NCBI GenBank assembly: GCA_903813345.2
Contig: CAIIXF020000005.1
Coordinates: 32,989,375 to 33,053,374, forward strand
Direction of reading: 5' to 3'
Length of the DNA: 64,000 nt
Origin: Owenia fusiformis
Taxonomy: Eukaryota; Annelida; Polychaeta; Sabellida; Oweniidae
Translations under genes and position numbers: made by a program
The notes under the pieces: generated by a model
Database searches by the model: none
What the model was told of the DNA's origin: nothing
Seen by the model: only the letters and a program-made list of their open reading frames with translations
Part shown: one piece after another, positions 1-11,530 of the stretch
Layout: each line of letters begins with the position of its first letter
Position numbering within the stretch: the stretch's first letter is position 1

Positions 1-1625
1 CTCTAATAGATCCATCTAATGGATTTATTTGAGGAAAATTGCTTTGGAATCTTCTATTTTTAGACAAATTTTATTCAAGACTTCGAGCATATGTGGCTTG
101 TTTGCTAACATGCTCTTCTTACCCTTGGGTCTCTCCTGTCTGTGCTTATAACAGAAATGTTAAATCTTTTCAAGCATTTAGTTCATCATTCCATTTCCCT
201 TGTTATTACACTAGGCATTTACCTAATATTGAATGTCAGTCTTGTGTAGACCATTTGAAGAAGTCTCAGCTAGTTACTGCCAATAAACAATTTAGGAACC
301 CAAATGCTGATTTTATTCAAAGGATTTTGTGAGGATTTATATTTGATTTGGTTGTTTTATAGAGTTTATAGGGTTTTTGTGACCCAATAGTCTGATGCAA
401 TCTCTAATGTGGCATTAACAGCGGAATTTATCTTTAATACATTCACATTTAATGTTAAATGAAGCAGTACTTTTATGATATATAAAGAAAGGTTTCAAAT
501 CTGTCGCTCGTGTTTTTAATGGAATAAGACATGAATTTCTTCCTTCTGGCAAGATGAGGAAAACATGAACTTGTTCTTGAATCTATAAATTCAACTTTAA
601 AGATATCTGGCACATAACCAGCAATTCAATTATTAGACTTTGAAGATTATATTGAGCTGACACTTTTCATTAGCAGATATCATCCTAAAAATATTGGTAT
701 CATAATGTTAAGGTGCTAATATAAAAGTGCTTTAATACTTTAAGTCTAACATACTTTCCTGTCTTCTTGTTTTCTGTACTTATTGCATCTTAGATGTAAC
801 AGCTATAATTTAATGAAGCTTGAAATACTTGGAATGAATTGCCTTACCTGGTAACCCCAATTTATCATCTGATATCGAGCATGAAAATAATTTCATGAAA
901 CAATTAATCAAAGAAATATTGGCACACACTTCAGCCTATTCAACTCAATACACAGAATAATGATCGGTCATTCAATAAAATGGGTTGTAGCTGTTATATT
1001 TTTGCATCATCTTTTCCCATATGACCAACCTACAGGGTAAGCCATGAAACATGACCATATTTTTGCAATTATTTTCTTTTTGATGTTGAAAATAACATAA
1101 TGGCTGTATTTGGCAAACTCTTTATATTCACAAAATGACATACACATATGGCCAAAATATAATTTGAATTTAAAAAAGTTGTTACTTCGGTGCAAATAGA
1201 TGTTGAAATACCTTTTGCATTGAAATAGATATGTAATCTTTTTTTGAAATAGATATGTAATCTTTTTCTTTTTTCATTACACTGATAAATTTTATATTTT
1301 CTTGACAAAATGTGAATGTATCTTGTTTAATATCTTCAAATTATTCCTATTAAGAACCACCAAGCTTTGATTAGATTAATTTTTCAAGATCCATTTTGAC
1401 AAGTGGTTCCTGTCACTAATTGAATAATTCTCGCTACATCAAGTGTTATTTGAAATGTATGTCCTGATGTGTTGAAAGGCTGTAAGCCTCTGATATACAG
1501 ACAACATAAGTTACTCTCTGAAGTAAGATTATGTTTATTCAACCCAAGAGAAGCAATATCCATTATTTAAACAATGTCAGTTTTTTCATTTTCATTTCCA
1601 TATCATATGATAGCTGATATTGCCT
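1..1625. other. AT-rich non-coding stretch, no gene seen
   Basis: I see no supportable gene here. A 98-codon open stretch near the left edge (33-332, +) has no ATG at its head and looks like chance. At 1220-1268 a 23 bp unit (core GAAATAGATATGTAATC) is directly repeated twice. An ATG at 1021 runs 16 bases to a GTAAGC site at 1037, but it is too short to call. Confidence 0.5.
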
Positions 1626-1910
1626 TCAGTACATGATATTATTCAAATCATGAAGTAGACCGGCTGGCACTTCGGTGGTTTCTGGTAAAATAGAATATGT
1701 AAAACTCTGAATAGTTCGTTTCAAACCGGATATCAACCTATGCCATAATTCATTTGCTTTCAATCCAGAGCAAGTTATTATTGAATTGAATTGAGACCAT
1801 TGAAAATTTAAAGGAAATGGATCTGAGCGAACATTGAAAAGAACACAGCATAGGGAGAAAGTTGCAGATGTAATTAACTGTGAAAACCCAAACCCTGCTC
1901 TGTTATTCAT
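1626..1910 (-). CDS. unassigned 94-codon open frame, minus strand
   Basis: An ATG-to-stop frame of 94 codons reads on the minus strand. An in-frame TAA lies just upstream of the ATG, so this start is the only one available. The product is not rich in Asn, Lys and Ile as chance frames in this AT-rich DNA tend to be. It carries Gly, Ala, Pro, Trp, Cys and Thr in ordinary amounts, and stretches such as QWSQFNSIITCSGLKANELW and LPETTEVPAGLLHDLNNI look protein-like. I do not recognise a family, a signal peptide or a membrane segment, and I cannot place splice sites around it. It may be a small exon, a decayed transposon gene or chance. Confidence 0.2.
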   Translation of the reverse strand: MNNRAGFGFSQLITSATFSLCCVLFNVRSDPFPLNFQWSQFNSIITCSGLKANELWHRLISGLKRTIQSFTYSILPETTEVPAGLLHDLNNIMY

Positions 1911-3740
1911 ACCCTTTTACGCTCAAAATATTATGTCATAATCAATATTTTGGAAATGAAACAGTCTTTTGAGACTATCTATATTTCCATAACCTCCAGT
2001 GAACATATTAATCCATTTAGTTAGTGATTCCACAGGAGTATCTCTGAAGTGCATATTTCAGATCAATTATTTATTGATGGTGGATGAGACACTAAAATAC
2101 ATAATTATTTAATTACAGTGTGAATCTTAAATTACAGAGGGCAACATTTGGAAAACAAATGTCATGTAAGCCATGTGAACCAAGGTGAAAATCAGGTGTT
2201 CTTCGCCTGAACCATATTGAAATATGTTTACAAATCCTGATGTTACATGATATATCCAAACCCTGGTGTGTCTACAGCTGTTACTTTGTTTTAGTAAAAT
2301 TGTTATGAGACTACAAATGTTGAAATGTTATACAATTACAATTCACTTTAACAAGGCTATGCTGTTTTAAATTCCATGATTCCTCAATTATAAGATGTTT
2401 TACAAATGTTATTTGTAATATTTGCTTGATATAATATTTTGGTTTGTGTGTTTTCAAACATTTCCATATGTTTCAAGATAATACATTTTACTTGAGCACA
2501 TGCTTTTGATTGATTCAATATACCATCATATTATACCTTATCTATAATTAAATGGCCAGAGATTAGTTATTCAAAGACTTTTATGCTGTTGATTATAGAG
2601 TTGGCAAAAATACATCAGACAATTGTCTTCATAACTACCAGGTATAACTACCTAACGTGTCTGGCTTACAAATGGATACATATTTTAAAGACATGCTGCC
2701 ATTCATGGATTAGACACAATGTTATTATCTCAGGTTTGAAACTAGACATCCACTCAGTAAATTGGATAGAAGATGTTCCACAATAAAGCTGTAGAAACTG
2801 CTGTGTTAGTTCACATAAAAATCAAATAAACCTCAAGAAAAACATAATCATTGATAGGACAGATACTCGTAATTTATCATAAATAAAACAGTAAAACATC
2901 TAGAAATATAGCCTTTTGGTTAATTAATGCTATGCCCAGAAAAACAATTCACACACTTTTCAAGGTACATGTAATTTACAAAATAGCATTGTAAGGATCA
3001 TTAAAAACCCAAAACAATATATGCAATGATGTACAAAATAAAAGAGGCAAGGTCAAATGTATTATGGAGTTCCAATAAGTAATAAAAAGAAAGATGGAGT
3101 AAGGTACATCAATTAATTGCTTGAAAAGCAAATGAGTCAAACTGATGTTAATGATAGGAATCGATACAAAGTCTCCTTATGTAAATCTTATTATACGAGA
3201 ACGTTTAAATGCAAACATTAAACGCAATGAAAGCTCCTATTTACTTAGACTCCCAAACATTCATATTCCCTAAATTAGATTAGGTGAATGTAACAACTTG
3301 TAGTTTTCAGATTATATAACATAATCAAGTGTCATTTAGTTGGAATTTAGAGTGTATAATTGAGTTTTGACATATTGGCTCATGCATTATAATTGTGGTT
3401 AAGATGTCTAGAATAAGATCATTAATTATGTAGTCTGCCTATGATTTTATTACTTTAGCTAAATGTTGTTCAGAATGCTGTAGACTTAAACTGAGGGAAG
3501 GCAACCATTCTAGCTCTCTTAATCAGGAATGGTTCTCAAATGTTTTCTTCCAGGTGTGACCCTAACATTGGACTAATGTCAATTGCTGCTAGGACTTTTA
3601 TTGTGTCTCAATTATTATTTGCTAGAAATAGCTTTGGAGACTTTGGAGGCTTTGTAATGCGATTTTTGAACCATCAGATAATTACCCATTTTCATTTTCT
3701 GGAAAACATCTGATGAAAGAATAAATTAGATTAATGTTGT
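1911..3740. other. AT-rich non-coding stretch
   Basis: I see no gene or transposon end in this stretch. It is A/T-rich throughout, with short homopolymer runs and no tandem array. It would be intergenic or intronic. Confidence 0.5.
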
Positions 3741-4022
3741 TTGGGCTCTTTAATTTTGTATAAACATCTTGGTGTATTCCTTGAAAACAAGCAAGTTCAT
3801 CCTGATCTCCAACGTAGAATAAGGCAACTGCAGAATAATTTAACAGAAATTGATATATACTTGGAGCATATTAGCAAATGTGCCAACGTGCCAGAGGTGG
3901 AAAAAGCAAAAGTAGAACTCAGTAAGAAGGTGAACATGGGAAGAGAAGCAGTTTTAAGGAAACAAACCACAGAGATTACAGCTGTGTTTTTGAAGAGTCA
4001 CATGTTTCTAGGACCATCTTAA
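3741..4022 (+). CDS. terminal-exon-like coding segment, unknown product
   Basis: An open frame ends in TAA at 4020-4022, and two overlapping AATAAA poly(A) signals lie at 4032-4041. From about 3765 the product is charged and helical. It contains HPDLQRRIRQLQNNLTEIDI, then a segment around SKCANVPEVEKAKVELSKKV, and ends in FLKSHMFLGPS. There is no ATG at the head of the frame (it begins TTG after an in-frame TAA at 3732-3734), so this is best read as a 3' terminal exon. Possible acceptor AGs lie near 3790, but none has a strong pyrimidine tract. The amino-acid make-up differs from chance frames here. I do not recognise the family; a coiled-coil or helical-bundle protein is a reasonable guess. 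The gene would be distinct from the alternative-first-exon series that follows. A retrocopy or pseudogene is possible. Confidence 0.4.
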   Translation: MGSLILYKHLGVFLENKQVHPDLQRRIRQLQNNLTEIDIYLEHISKCANVPEVEKAKVELSKKVNMGREAVLRKQTTEITAVFLKSHMFLGPS

Positions 4023-4075
4023 AACACATAAAATAAATAAAGTCGAAAGAACTTGAAATCACATAATTTCATTTA

Positions 4076-4200
4076 GTGTTTTTCAAAATGATCTTATAGA
4101 AATCAATGGGACAATAATATCAAAAACATAATATATTCTTCCTTTTAATCTGGTTGGACAATCAACATTGGTTCATTTTTGAAGTTTAGCATATTTAAAA
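4076..4200 (-). mobile_element. fragment of the 45.6-46.9 kb repeat family
   Basis: Read on the minus strand, this stretch matches about 46395-46575. Shared landmarks are CCAATGTTGATTGTC, then an AACCAG/GATTAAAAGGAAGAATA block, then ATTATGTTTT and a conserved TTTCTATRAGA. It is a second, truncated and diverged copy of the repeat at 45651-46935. It lies just downstream of the 3741-4022 coding segment, and no ends are visible here. Confidence 0.5.
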
Positions 4201-6108
4201 AAGCTTGACATGGATTTTTTTTCCAATTTTCACACTTGTACTGTACTGAGTGTGGGGGCAAATAGATTAATTAGCCTCTTTAACCTGGTAACAGGTATCA
4301 TTCTTTCATTTCACCAGGAGTTGGTGGTTTTATTTTACATTTGGATATCTCTATCATTTGGATTATTTTTAGAATAGCGTTTAACCTTCAACACATCCAT
4401 TTATTTTGGAATTGCATGTAATGAAGATGAAATAAAAACTTCTCCTTCAAGCTAGTTTTCAAATTTTGTATTCTTGGTTAGGCAAACAAATCATTATTGA
4501 TGATAGTTTTCTATCAGCAATGTTACTGACAAGAATACGAAGAACATATAATAAGATCTGAATTAATCCCTGGAATAATCATTTATCAAGGAATAAAAAT
4601 GCCAGTTCAATTGACAACTTAATCTTTAGTTCTCAAGGGGAAAGTTCTAGATTTTATTTAGTCTCAAATAAAAAAGATTAACTGAAACAGAATTAGGTTG
4701 CATGCTTCACATAGATTGCAATTTTCGTAGGTTCTAAGGAAACCTATCTGGGGACAAATGTAATCTATCAACAGTTACGAGAGTGTCAATGTTGTGACTT
4801 GGGATATTAATGTACAATTTACCTTCACAGAGGAACATTTCAAGAAGCTTACTTTCGCATGTGTTACTCTCAAAGTACATTGCATACAGTCAGTGTCAAA
4901 TGTGTTGGATAGATCATGGAAAACTCAATTTTACACACACGTTTGAAGTTCATCTAACACCCCTATCTATTTGATAGCATCCAAAACCTGTTTAGCCTTT
5001 AAATGGCATATGCTTTTCAATATGAGATAACTTCCTTTATGAACAACGCTTTGGTGCTGAATTGATGGGAAATAACGCTTACATTTTCTTATAGCAATAT
5101 CAATAGCTCCAATAATCAGGTCCAAGTCAAATGAATTTAGTACAATTAAGCAAATGGCATATTTCTCCTTTTCAGTTGCCTTTGAGGGTATCTAAATCTC
5201 ATGTTGCCCCTTGGCCTTGCATGTTTCCAATTTACCATATTATCATTTTTCCTATTTCAAAGCTCATAACAAAATTGAAATTTATTCTCAAATCTGCCTT
5301 TCACTATCAAAAATCTGAAATCTTTACTTCAAGTATGTACAGCTTATCTTGAATTTTCTAAAAATGCGGGTTGCATTTCCGAAATTCATCATACTATGGT
5401 GATGGAATTAATACCAGATTTCCTTACTATATGATGAGGAGTGTGGAAAAGAAGGAAGAGCACTCCAACAATTATTCATCTTCAATTAAAGCAGAATAGG
5501 TCGTCTAAACTGATGGTTTATAGAATAGCTTCTACAACTAAAGCCTCTGAACAACCTGCTGCACTGCAAATTTGCATCACTTAGAGCCTGCAATAGCTCA
5601 GCAGATGAGGTTAGCTTCACAAGCAGTATTATTTTATGAAGATACACAATGTTCCATTAGGTGAAATTCTTGTGAAGGAATCAATCATTTCAATGATAAA
5701 ATATTACACTTTTCTAAGCTATTTTGCAGCATTTCCATCTACATGTACATCACGGGATGGATAATAGTAAAATACTGGATTGATTATTGCCTGATAAATA
5801 CATACACCTGATATTCTTCAGCTGATATTAGACATGATAGCAGTTAGAAAGTCTAGCAAGAAAATTATGCCCAACTGACTGTATTACATGGATATTTGGC
5901 ACATTTATATTGGGCTGCTAACGCATAAACTTCTGACAAAGATTTGACTAGTTTTTACTTTAAACTGTGTTTAAATATTAACTTAAAAAGGAGTAATTAA
6001 GGATTACAAGCAGTAATATCATTGTTTGGACAATTTGAAAAAGCACTATCATTCAGTTTCAAAGACTAATGTCATAAGTGGGCGTAACGCTCCACGCAAC
6101 TTTAGCCG
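4201..6108. other. AT-rich non-coding stretch
   Basis: I see no supportable gene or repeat in this stretch. A box-A-like string near 5590 lacks a box B and is not called. Confidence 0.5.
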
Positions 6109-6232
6109 ATGCATTTAGAGTCACTAAAAAATTCTTCGCTGTTGACAAACACGTGTTTCATGTTTTGCATGAAGCTTCAAAAGTTACTACCCGATGCTCT
6201 GAAAAAGAGGTTTGTGAAGGAGACAGACACTG
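6109..6232 (+). CDS. candidate alternative first exon (phase 1)
   Basis: An ATG opens a frame of 41 codons plus one base (G) that stops exactly at a strong donor, TG|GTAAGTT, with the GT at 6233-6234. The C-terminal part, KLQKLLPDALKKRFVKETDT, looks like an amphipathic helix. The start context is poor (C at -3), and downstream in-frame ATGs at 6160 and 6169 are alternatives. The exit phase is the same as in the other short exons of this window, which is the main reason for the call. An alternative reading is an internal exon in another frame, from a weak acceptor at 6104-6105 and also open to the donor. Product not recognised. Confidence 0.3.
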
Positions 6233-6969
6233 GTAAGTTTTGGTATACTTTGATCTTGAAAATACAGATCAAAAGCGTGTTTAATTATTAGCAAATATCA
6301 TTCACATGAATGGATTACACGAGTTGTATACTTCCAATAACATAAAGATATGATGTTTTAGTGCATGTTAGTCAAATTAGTTGATTGCTTATCCATCGAG
6401 TTGTTTTTCTAAATATTGGCAAACAATTAGATGTGCAAATATGGATTAGAATTCCTACATGTTATGTTATTATCTTTAGACATGAAAAATGACTTTATCA
6501 AGAGTTACTGAATCTAAACTGCATCAAATCTAAATTGCATACAATAGTTTCATTTGTTTGGGTCCTCCTTTTTGAGATATTCCAAAACTGAATAACTCAG
6601 TTAACCTATCTCAAGTTAAACCATGGTAACTATTTTTCGAGATAACAAATCCTGGTGTTTACATTCTAAATCAAGATAGCTTGGATTTGATAAAGTGCAA
6701 AATCCTCGTTAACAAACCCTTTTTATCAAATCTCCTCCACGCAAATGTTTTGCAGTCTGAGTTTTCATGTCATGCACATTTGTTGCAATAGTAATTCTAA
6801 AAAACATTTACACAGCAGCCATTGTTGGTAAAAATAGTGAAAACAAAATAGTACTGTATAAAATATGCACAAAAATCTTCTATAGTGTGTCAAACCTACA
6901 TGGAATATTGTCCATAGCAGTGTCCTTTTTATATTTCATTATTTCCATCAATCAATGGGGCAATATCCT
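6233..6969. other. non-coding, start of a putative intron
   Basis: If 6109-6232 is a first exon, this is the beginning of its intron. No other feature is visible. Confidence 0.4.
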
Positions 6970-7384
6970 ATTTGCGAGTAGAAATAATCTTGATTTACAT
7001 CATAAAAGTTCCAAATTCAGTCGAGTTGATGTCATATTTGGAATCTACATGTGAAATTACATCTAGAAATGTGGTATTGAAAAGAGTTTATCAACTTTGA
7101 AAATTTAATTTTCTTTGAAAATGTGACTTCTAGGTCGGGGAGATTCCCCATAGACCCCATGTTGTAAAATCACAAAAATGTAAATATCTTTTCTTGTGTT
7201 GGGCATATAATATTTTCTTTTACTGGACATATTTTAATTTGTATAACTATCAGTTACATAAGGTTAATATGAAAAGTGAACCAGAAAAAACTGATGAATA
7301 TTCAAAATTTGTAATACCCTGCCGTGTTATTTCCCCCGAATCAGCCACCTGTTGGCGAAACTGGTAACTACCTTCTCGCATCTG
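6970..7384 (-). mobile_element. MITE family A, copy 1 (ends TTTGCGAGTAG / CTTCTCGCATCTG)
   Basis: This stretch matches 38532-38950 in opposite orientation over its whole length. Shared blocks include GACTTCTAGGTCGGGGAGAT, AATATGTCCAG-like sequence and the cluster ending in GGCGAAACTGGTAACTACC. The two ends are imperfect inverted repeats of each other, and the intact form is the 13 bp CAGATGCGAGTAG. No transposase is encoded, so this is a non-autonomous element of about 415 bp. I see no clear target duplication, so the superfamily stays open. Confidence 0.7.
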
Positions 7385-7835
7385 AGTTATTTGGACATCT
7401 TATTCCTTAGGAGCACTGTGTGACACATCAGGTCTGGTCCTGGAAATCAGGGGAGGTGGACAAAATCCAGCTGGAAAAGCTTTGGGCCCAAATTATGAAA
7501 TTTGTGACCCATATTCTTTAAAGTTAGTCCCATAAATAAAAATGATGCACGGTTATGTCAGTCTATATGTATTTCTTCCAGTAAATAAAGGGAGGGGAGA
7601 TTTTCGGGGATGTCTGCTGCGGGATAATTTCCATTTCATGTAAGATATATTTTTATATAAAAAACAGGATCTGTGTTGCATTATTCTAGTTATCTGAGAA
7701 TATTCATGACTTGAGTACAGGTAAATGCAAACTGATATCTGGTACACTAGGCCATCTCATTGCAGTCATATACTATGTATAGTTATAGCAAGGGCCAGAT
7801 GAAATTGTTACACATCAATGTTATTTGATTGATAA

Positions 7836-8000
7836 ATATATAAGCACTAGTGCCAAAGGGAAGGGACCAAAAGTTGGAATGGAACTTAGCAAGAAAAAAC
7901 AAACTCTAAGTGCATACCAGTCAAGAAAAACAAACCCCATATAGCCCAAAACAATGATCTAACGTGAAAAGAAACAATGTCTAATACCCCCTTTCCCCCA
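7836..8000 (+). mobile_element. repeat family B, copy 1
   Basis: About 165 bp is shared with 43491-43657 (same strand) and with 40041-40116 and 41725-41895 (opposite strand). Landmarks in order are AAGCACTAGTGCCAAAGGG, GGACCAAAAGTTG, TTAGCAAGAAAAAACAAACT, TAAGTGCATACCAGTC, GATCTAACGTGAAAAGAAAC and a C-rich tail. No coding capacity and no terminal inverted repeats were identified. The element's true ends and class are unknown. Confidence 0.6.
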
Positions 8001-8352
8001 CCATATTATCATTAAGCACTGTATGATTTCTGTATTTGTTTTACATATTGTCATACATTCTGCACAGTGGAAATATTATTTTTTACCTCAGTGCCATATC
8101 ACTGAAGGCTCTTACTAGCTCCATTTTAAAGCAGCTGTTATTATATAGTTAAAACAACAGGAAACCTGCAACTGGTTTTTGTATCAAGTCTATATCTAAT
8201 ACACTGTTCTGTTGACATTTATTACACACCGAAGGCCAGATTAAAATATTGTTATTGTTAATTTTGCATTCCCAATGGTTGTGTAGAGTATTGAATTAAT
8301 ACTTAAAACATTCATCATAAGATATCATTAAGAAAAGTATAATGTTTCAAAT

Positions 8353-8375
8353 ACAGACTGTCCCAAAAGTAACGC
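8353..8375 (+). mobile_element. solo mariner-like terminal repeat
   Basis: The string CAGACTGTCCCAAAAGTAAC follows a TA dinucleotide at 8351-8352 and resembles the outer end of mariner-type elements. I found no matching inverted end nearby and no transposase, so this may be a relic or chance. Confidence 0.25.
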
Positions 8376-8970
8376 CTATTCTTGTATTTTGTTGATTCTG
8401 CAAAAGTAACATTCAAATATTTTCCACCATATGTAAATGGGGTATTTATCAGGTCAGTGGTTTTGACAAAAATTATGATTTTAATCTTGAATTTATTCTT
8501 CATTGGCATGCTTTACTAGTTTTGGTTTATATGGTTTTAACAGTTGTTACATGTATCATGCCAAGTATTCATTCTATTCATCAAACAGAATTCATGGATA
8601 AGAAAATCTCATACGATTATCAACATTGTGTGTTTTATGCTTTTATCGCAATATGCTCTAGACTTGCTTATTTTTTCATGTCATTCACCTCTTATTGATT
8701 ATTGTCAAAGAGGGAAGTGATAATTGATGACCATTTTATTAGTTGAGATTGGGAAATGGAAAAATTCTAGAAGCATTATGCTGGATTTCTTCATAATTAC
8801 CTATATCGTGCTGTCTGCATATAAAGTTTGATTCTGAATAGTACATACTTCAAGTTTGATTTATAACTAATCATTATGAGGCTGGTAAATTGTAGCAAAT
8901 TATTGTAATATGAAGTGGTAAATCATTCATTTTCCTTTTTATTCTGTTTGAAAGTCATTTGGGATTTTTT

Positions 8971-9082
8971 TCATTAAATTGCGTTATTCCAATCAGAGTT
9001 TGAAGATATGGAGAATGCCTCCATATTCATTAAATTGCGTTATTTCAATCAGAGCTCGGGGATATGGAGAATGCCTCCATCC
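8971..9082 (+). repeat. two tandem copies of a 56 bp unit
   Basis: Units 8971-9026 and 9027-9082 both begin TCATTAAATTGCGTTATT and end GATATGGAGAATGCCTCCAT. The end of the unit contains an inverted repeat, ATATGGAG/CTCCATAT, and resembles the segment that precedes the (CCGT)n tract in the rolling-circle-like elements at 10446 and 34159. It is most likely a duplicated 5' fragment of that family. Confidence 0.7.
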
Positions 9083-9152
9083 ATCTGTCTGTGTATCTGT
9101 CCTTTCATTATCTGTTCGACTTTCCATCCATCCGTTCGTCCATCCATCCATA
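9076..9152 (+). repeat. (CCAT/CCGT)n-type microsatellite
   Basis: This is a degenerate tetranucleotide tract rich in CCAT, CTGT and CCGT steps. It directly follows the 56 bp duplication and matches the microsatellite position in the elements at 10446 and 34159. The array of longer repeats that normally follows is absent, so this is a truncated copy. Confidence 0.6.
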
Positions 9153-10009
9153 TGCCATATGTAAATACAAGTTCTTCATGTCCAGATATGTTATGTATTG
9201 AAGCATGAGGCAGTGTTAAATTTATTCAAATATGTCTGCCATTTTTAATAGTTTAGGCCATTTTCTTGTGTCATTTTATGTTATAACTCAAAAACCACTA
9301 AAATGACATTTTAATTTCAAATTCATTATGTAAATACTGGTACATGCAAGAATGAATGTTCTTTTGGCATTTAATTCATTGAGGATGATAATCATTTTGA
9401 GAAATGATTTTTAGCAATCTGACATGTATAAAATGTTCTATGGCACGTGCTACTCTGTGGTGGTTGATAAATATTTCTCACAGCCAGTATTATTTAGAGA
9501 GTGTGAAATCATGAATATCGTTCTTTGTTTCATTAGTGAATTGCATAGAAAAGTCATGGTTATTTAATATTCATTCCCATTGGACACATGAAAATCATAC
9601 CCATTAAACATATGAATATTGCAGGTTGTCACATTTATTATGTCACATTTAGCTGACAAGGTTATATTTTCTGAGTTATAAGGCACCTAGTGAGTAATAT
9701 ATCTATAGGGTAGTAATCCTCACCAATAAATCAATGTCTGATTATGTGCATCACAGTGCAACACAGGTTCCTACTATTACTGCAGTACATATCTAGTTAT
9801 TAGTTCTTGCTGAGGTTTAGGAGATTGCCTATAAGGTGCAATGATCCATAGCAATTTATTGTTCCATTAAAGTTCAAGTTTATCTTAGTATCCTTCATAG
9901 TTTATCTTAGTGTCCTTCATGATCAGTTGTAATCAGAAATTACAGCTACATTGCTCAATTAGGGAGATATTGTCAACCTGTAAATGCAAACCTCTCTAAG
10001 ATATAGAGG
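9153..10009. other. AT-rich stretch with one short tandem duplication
   Basis: I see no gene. A 22 bp unit (AGTTTATCTTAG, one base, TCCTTCAT core) is repeated twice at 9877-9898 and 9899-9920. Confidence 0.5.
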
Positions 10010-10410
10010 TTCTTGTATGAGTACCGGTGCAAGATCGTCCATTCTTGATGAGCTTTGATAATTCTTCTTTTATCGAGTCGAAGACGAGATAAAGAAACAT
10101 TATCAAAGCGAGTACAGGTACAAGAAAGTTGTTATCCTATGACTCTAAATTATGCCATATTTTCATATTTTATGATCAAAGTGAGTGAAAATAGCTTCAA
10201 ATCAATGGAACTCTTTCAATTGTTATGACATCATAACAATGATGTAGAGTATACATGGCTATGCGTGGCAACTAAGTCCTATTGTTATGACGTCACAACT
10301 TATTTTTGTAGAATGAGCTTTGATACTCATAGCAACAATGTATCCGTTGTCATGTTCCTGATGTTTATAAACATGTGATGTCATAAGTAAATCTCATCTT
10401 GCACCTGTGA
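10010..10410 (+). mobile_element. hairpin-capped non-autonomous element (GGTGCAAGAT family)
   Basis: The left side holds a long imperfect hairpin at 10052-10109. Its arms begin GCTTTGATAAT and end ATTATCAAAGC, and its apex is GTCGAAGAC. GGTGCAAGAT at 10026-10035 is repeated in inverse at 10396-10405 as ATCTTGCACC. The interior has several TGACRTCA-like palindromes, one of them exact at 10288-10295. The plan (hairpin with a CGAAG apex, subterminal inverted repeats, T-rich 3' end, no coding) resembles the rolling-circle-like element that begins 40 bp downstream, but the sequence family is different. The exact ends are uncertain. Confidence 0.45.
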
Positions 10411-10488
10411 CTTTTTAGGATAAAAGATGGCAATATCTTGCATCTTTGTTATCCCATCGAACTAAGTTCGGAGGGATATAGGAAACGC

Positions 10489-10553
10489 CTCCGTCCGTCC
10501 GTCCGTCTGTACATACGTCCATACGTCCGTCCGTCTGTTCATCCGTCCATCCG
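10489..10553 (+). repeat. (CCGT)n microsatellite inside H1
   Basis: Four-base steps of CCGT, CTGT, CCAT and ACGT follow the 5' hairpin. The copy at 34199 has the same tract in the same place. Confidence 0.85.
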
Positions 10554-10559
10554 GGCAAT

Positions 10560-11530
10560 AAATCAAATACCGTTGGCCCGATTTTGTTCATATTTTGTAC
10601 ACATATACCCTATGGGAGTAGAAGTTCTGCTCGAAAAAAAATTTTCAAAATGGCCGCTCATTTTAAAATGGCGGCCATTTTAGTGACGATTTTACAGTAA
10701 TTTAGGTGCAATATGTAAAACTGTAATAGCAATATGTTTTAAATGTAAAAAATTATAAAGGACATTAATAATGCTACAAATTTAGATATTAAAGAAGCAC
10801 ATGGCAGCCATCTTGAAAAATGGCGGCCTTTACTCGTCATTTTACGATTTTTGCTGCAACTCAAAAAATAGTGGAGCGATTTTGTTCATATTTGGTATGT
10901 GAATACTATAAGCATTGCACACTGTCTAAAGACACTTTTGGTAGAAAGCGGCTATTTTGAAAAATGGCCACCATTTTAACGTATTTTACTATAACTCAAA
11001 AAGTAGTGGAGCGATTTTGTTCATATTTGGTATGTGAATACTATAAGCATGGCACACTGTCCTATGACACTTTTGGTAGAAGGCAGCCATTTTGAAATTT
11101 TTTTTTGAAAAATGGCCGCCATTTTAACATATTTTACTTTAACTCGAAAAGTAGTGGAGCGATTTTGTTCATATTTGGTATGTGAATACTATAAGCATGG
11201 CACACTGTCCTATGACACTTTTGGTAGAAGGCCGCCATTTTGAAAACAATTTTGAAAAAAGCCGCCATTTTAACGTATTTTACTATAACTCGAAAAGTAG
11301 TGGAGCGATTTGTTCATATTTGGTATGTGAATACTATAAGCATGGCACACTGTCTATTTCTAATGACGCTTTTGGTAGAAGGTGGCCATTTTGAAAAATT
11401 GTCGCCATTTTAACATATTTTACTATAACTCGAAAAGTAGTGGAGCGATTTTTTTCATATTTGATATGTGAATACTTTAAGCATGGCACATTGTCTAATA
11501 AAACTTTGGGGAGTAGTCGGCCATTTTTAT
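10560..11530 (+). repeat. about seven tandem 140-150 bp repeats inside H1
   Basis: Each unit has, in order, an AAAATGGCxGCCATTTT block, TATTTTACTATAACTCGAAA, AGTAGTGGAGCGATTTTG, TTCATATTTGGTATGTGAAT, an ATAAGCATGGCACACTGTC block and CACTTTTGGTAGAAGG. Copies near 10860-11410 are the most alike, and the outer copies are more diverged. The ATGGCGGC core resembles a YY1 binding site. Confidence 0.85.

Noticed and set aside
33-332. 98-codon open stretch at the left edge, plus strand
   Set aside because: It has no ATG near its head, no acceptor that I can support, and a chance-like Phe/Leu/Ser/Cys-rich product.
1021-1036. five-codon ATG frame ending at GGTAAGC in phase 1
   Set aside because: It is too short to separate from chance. 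The same applies to 12431-12446 and to the eight-codon frame at 23805-23829.
5590-5640. tRNA box-A-like string TAGCTCAGCAGATGAGG
   Set aside because: No box B lies at a suitable distance and there is no clover-leaf pairing.
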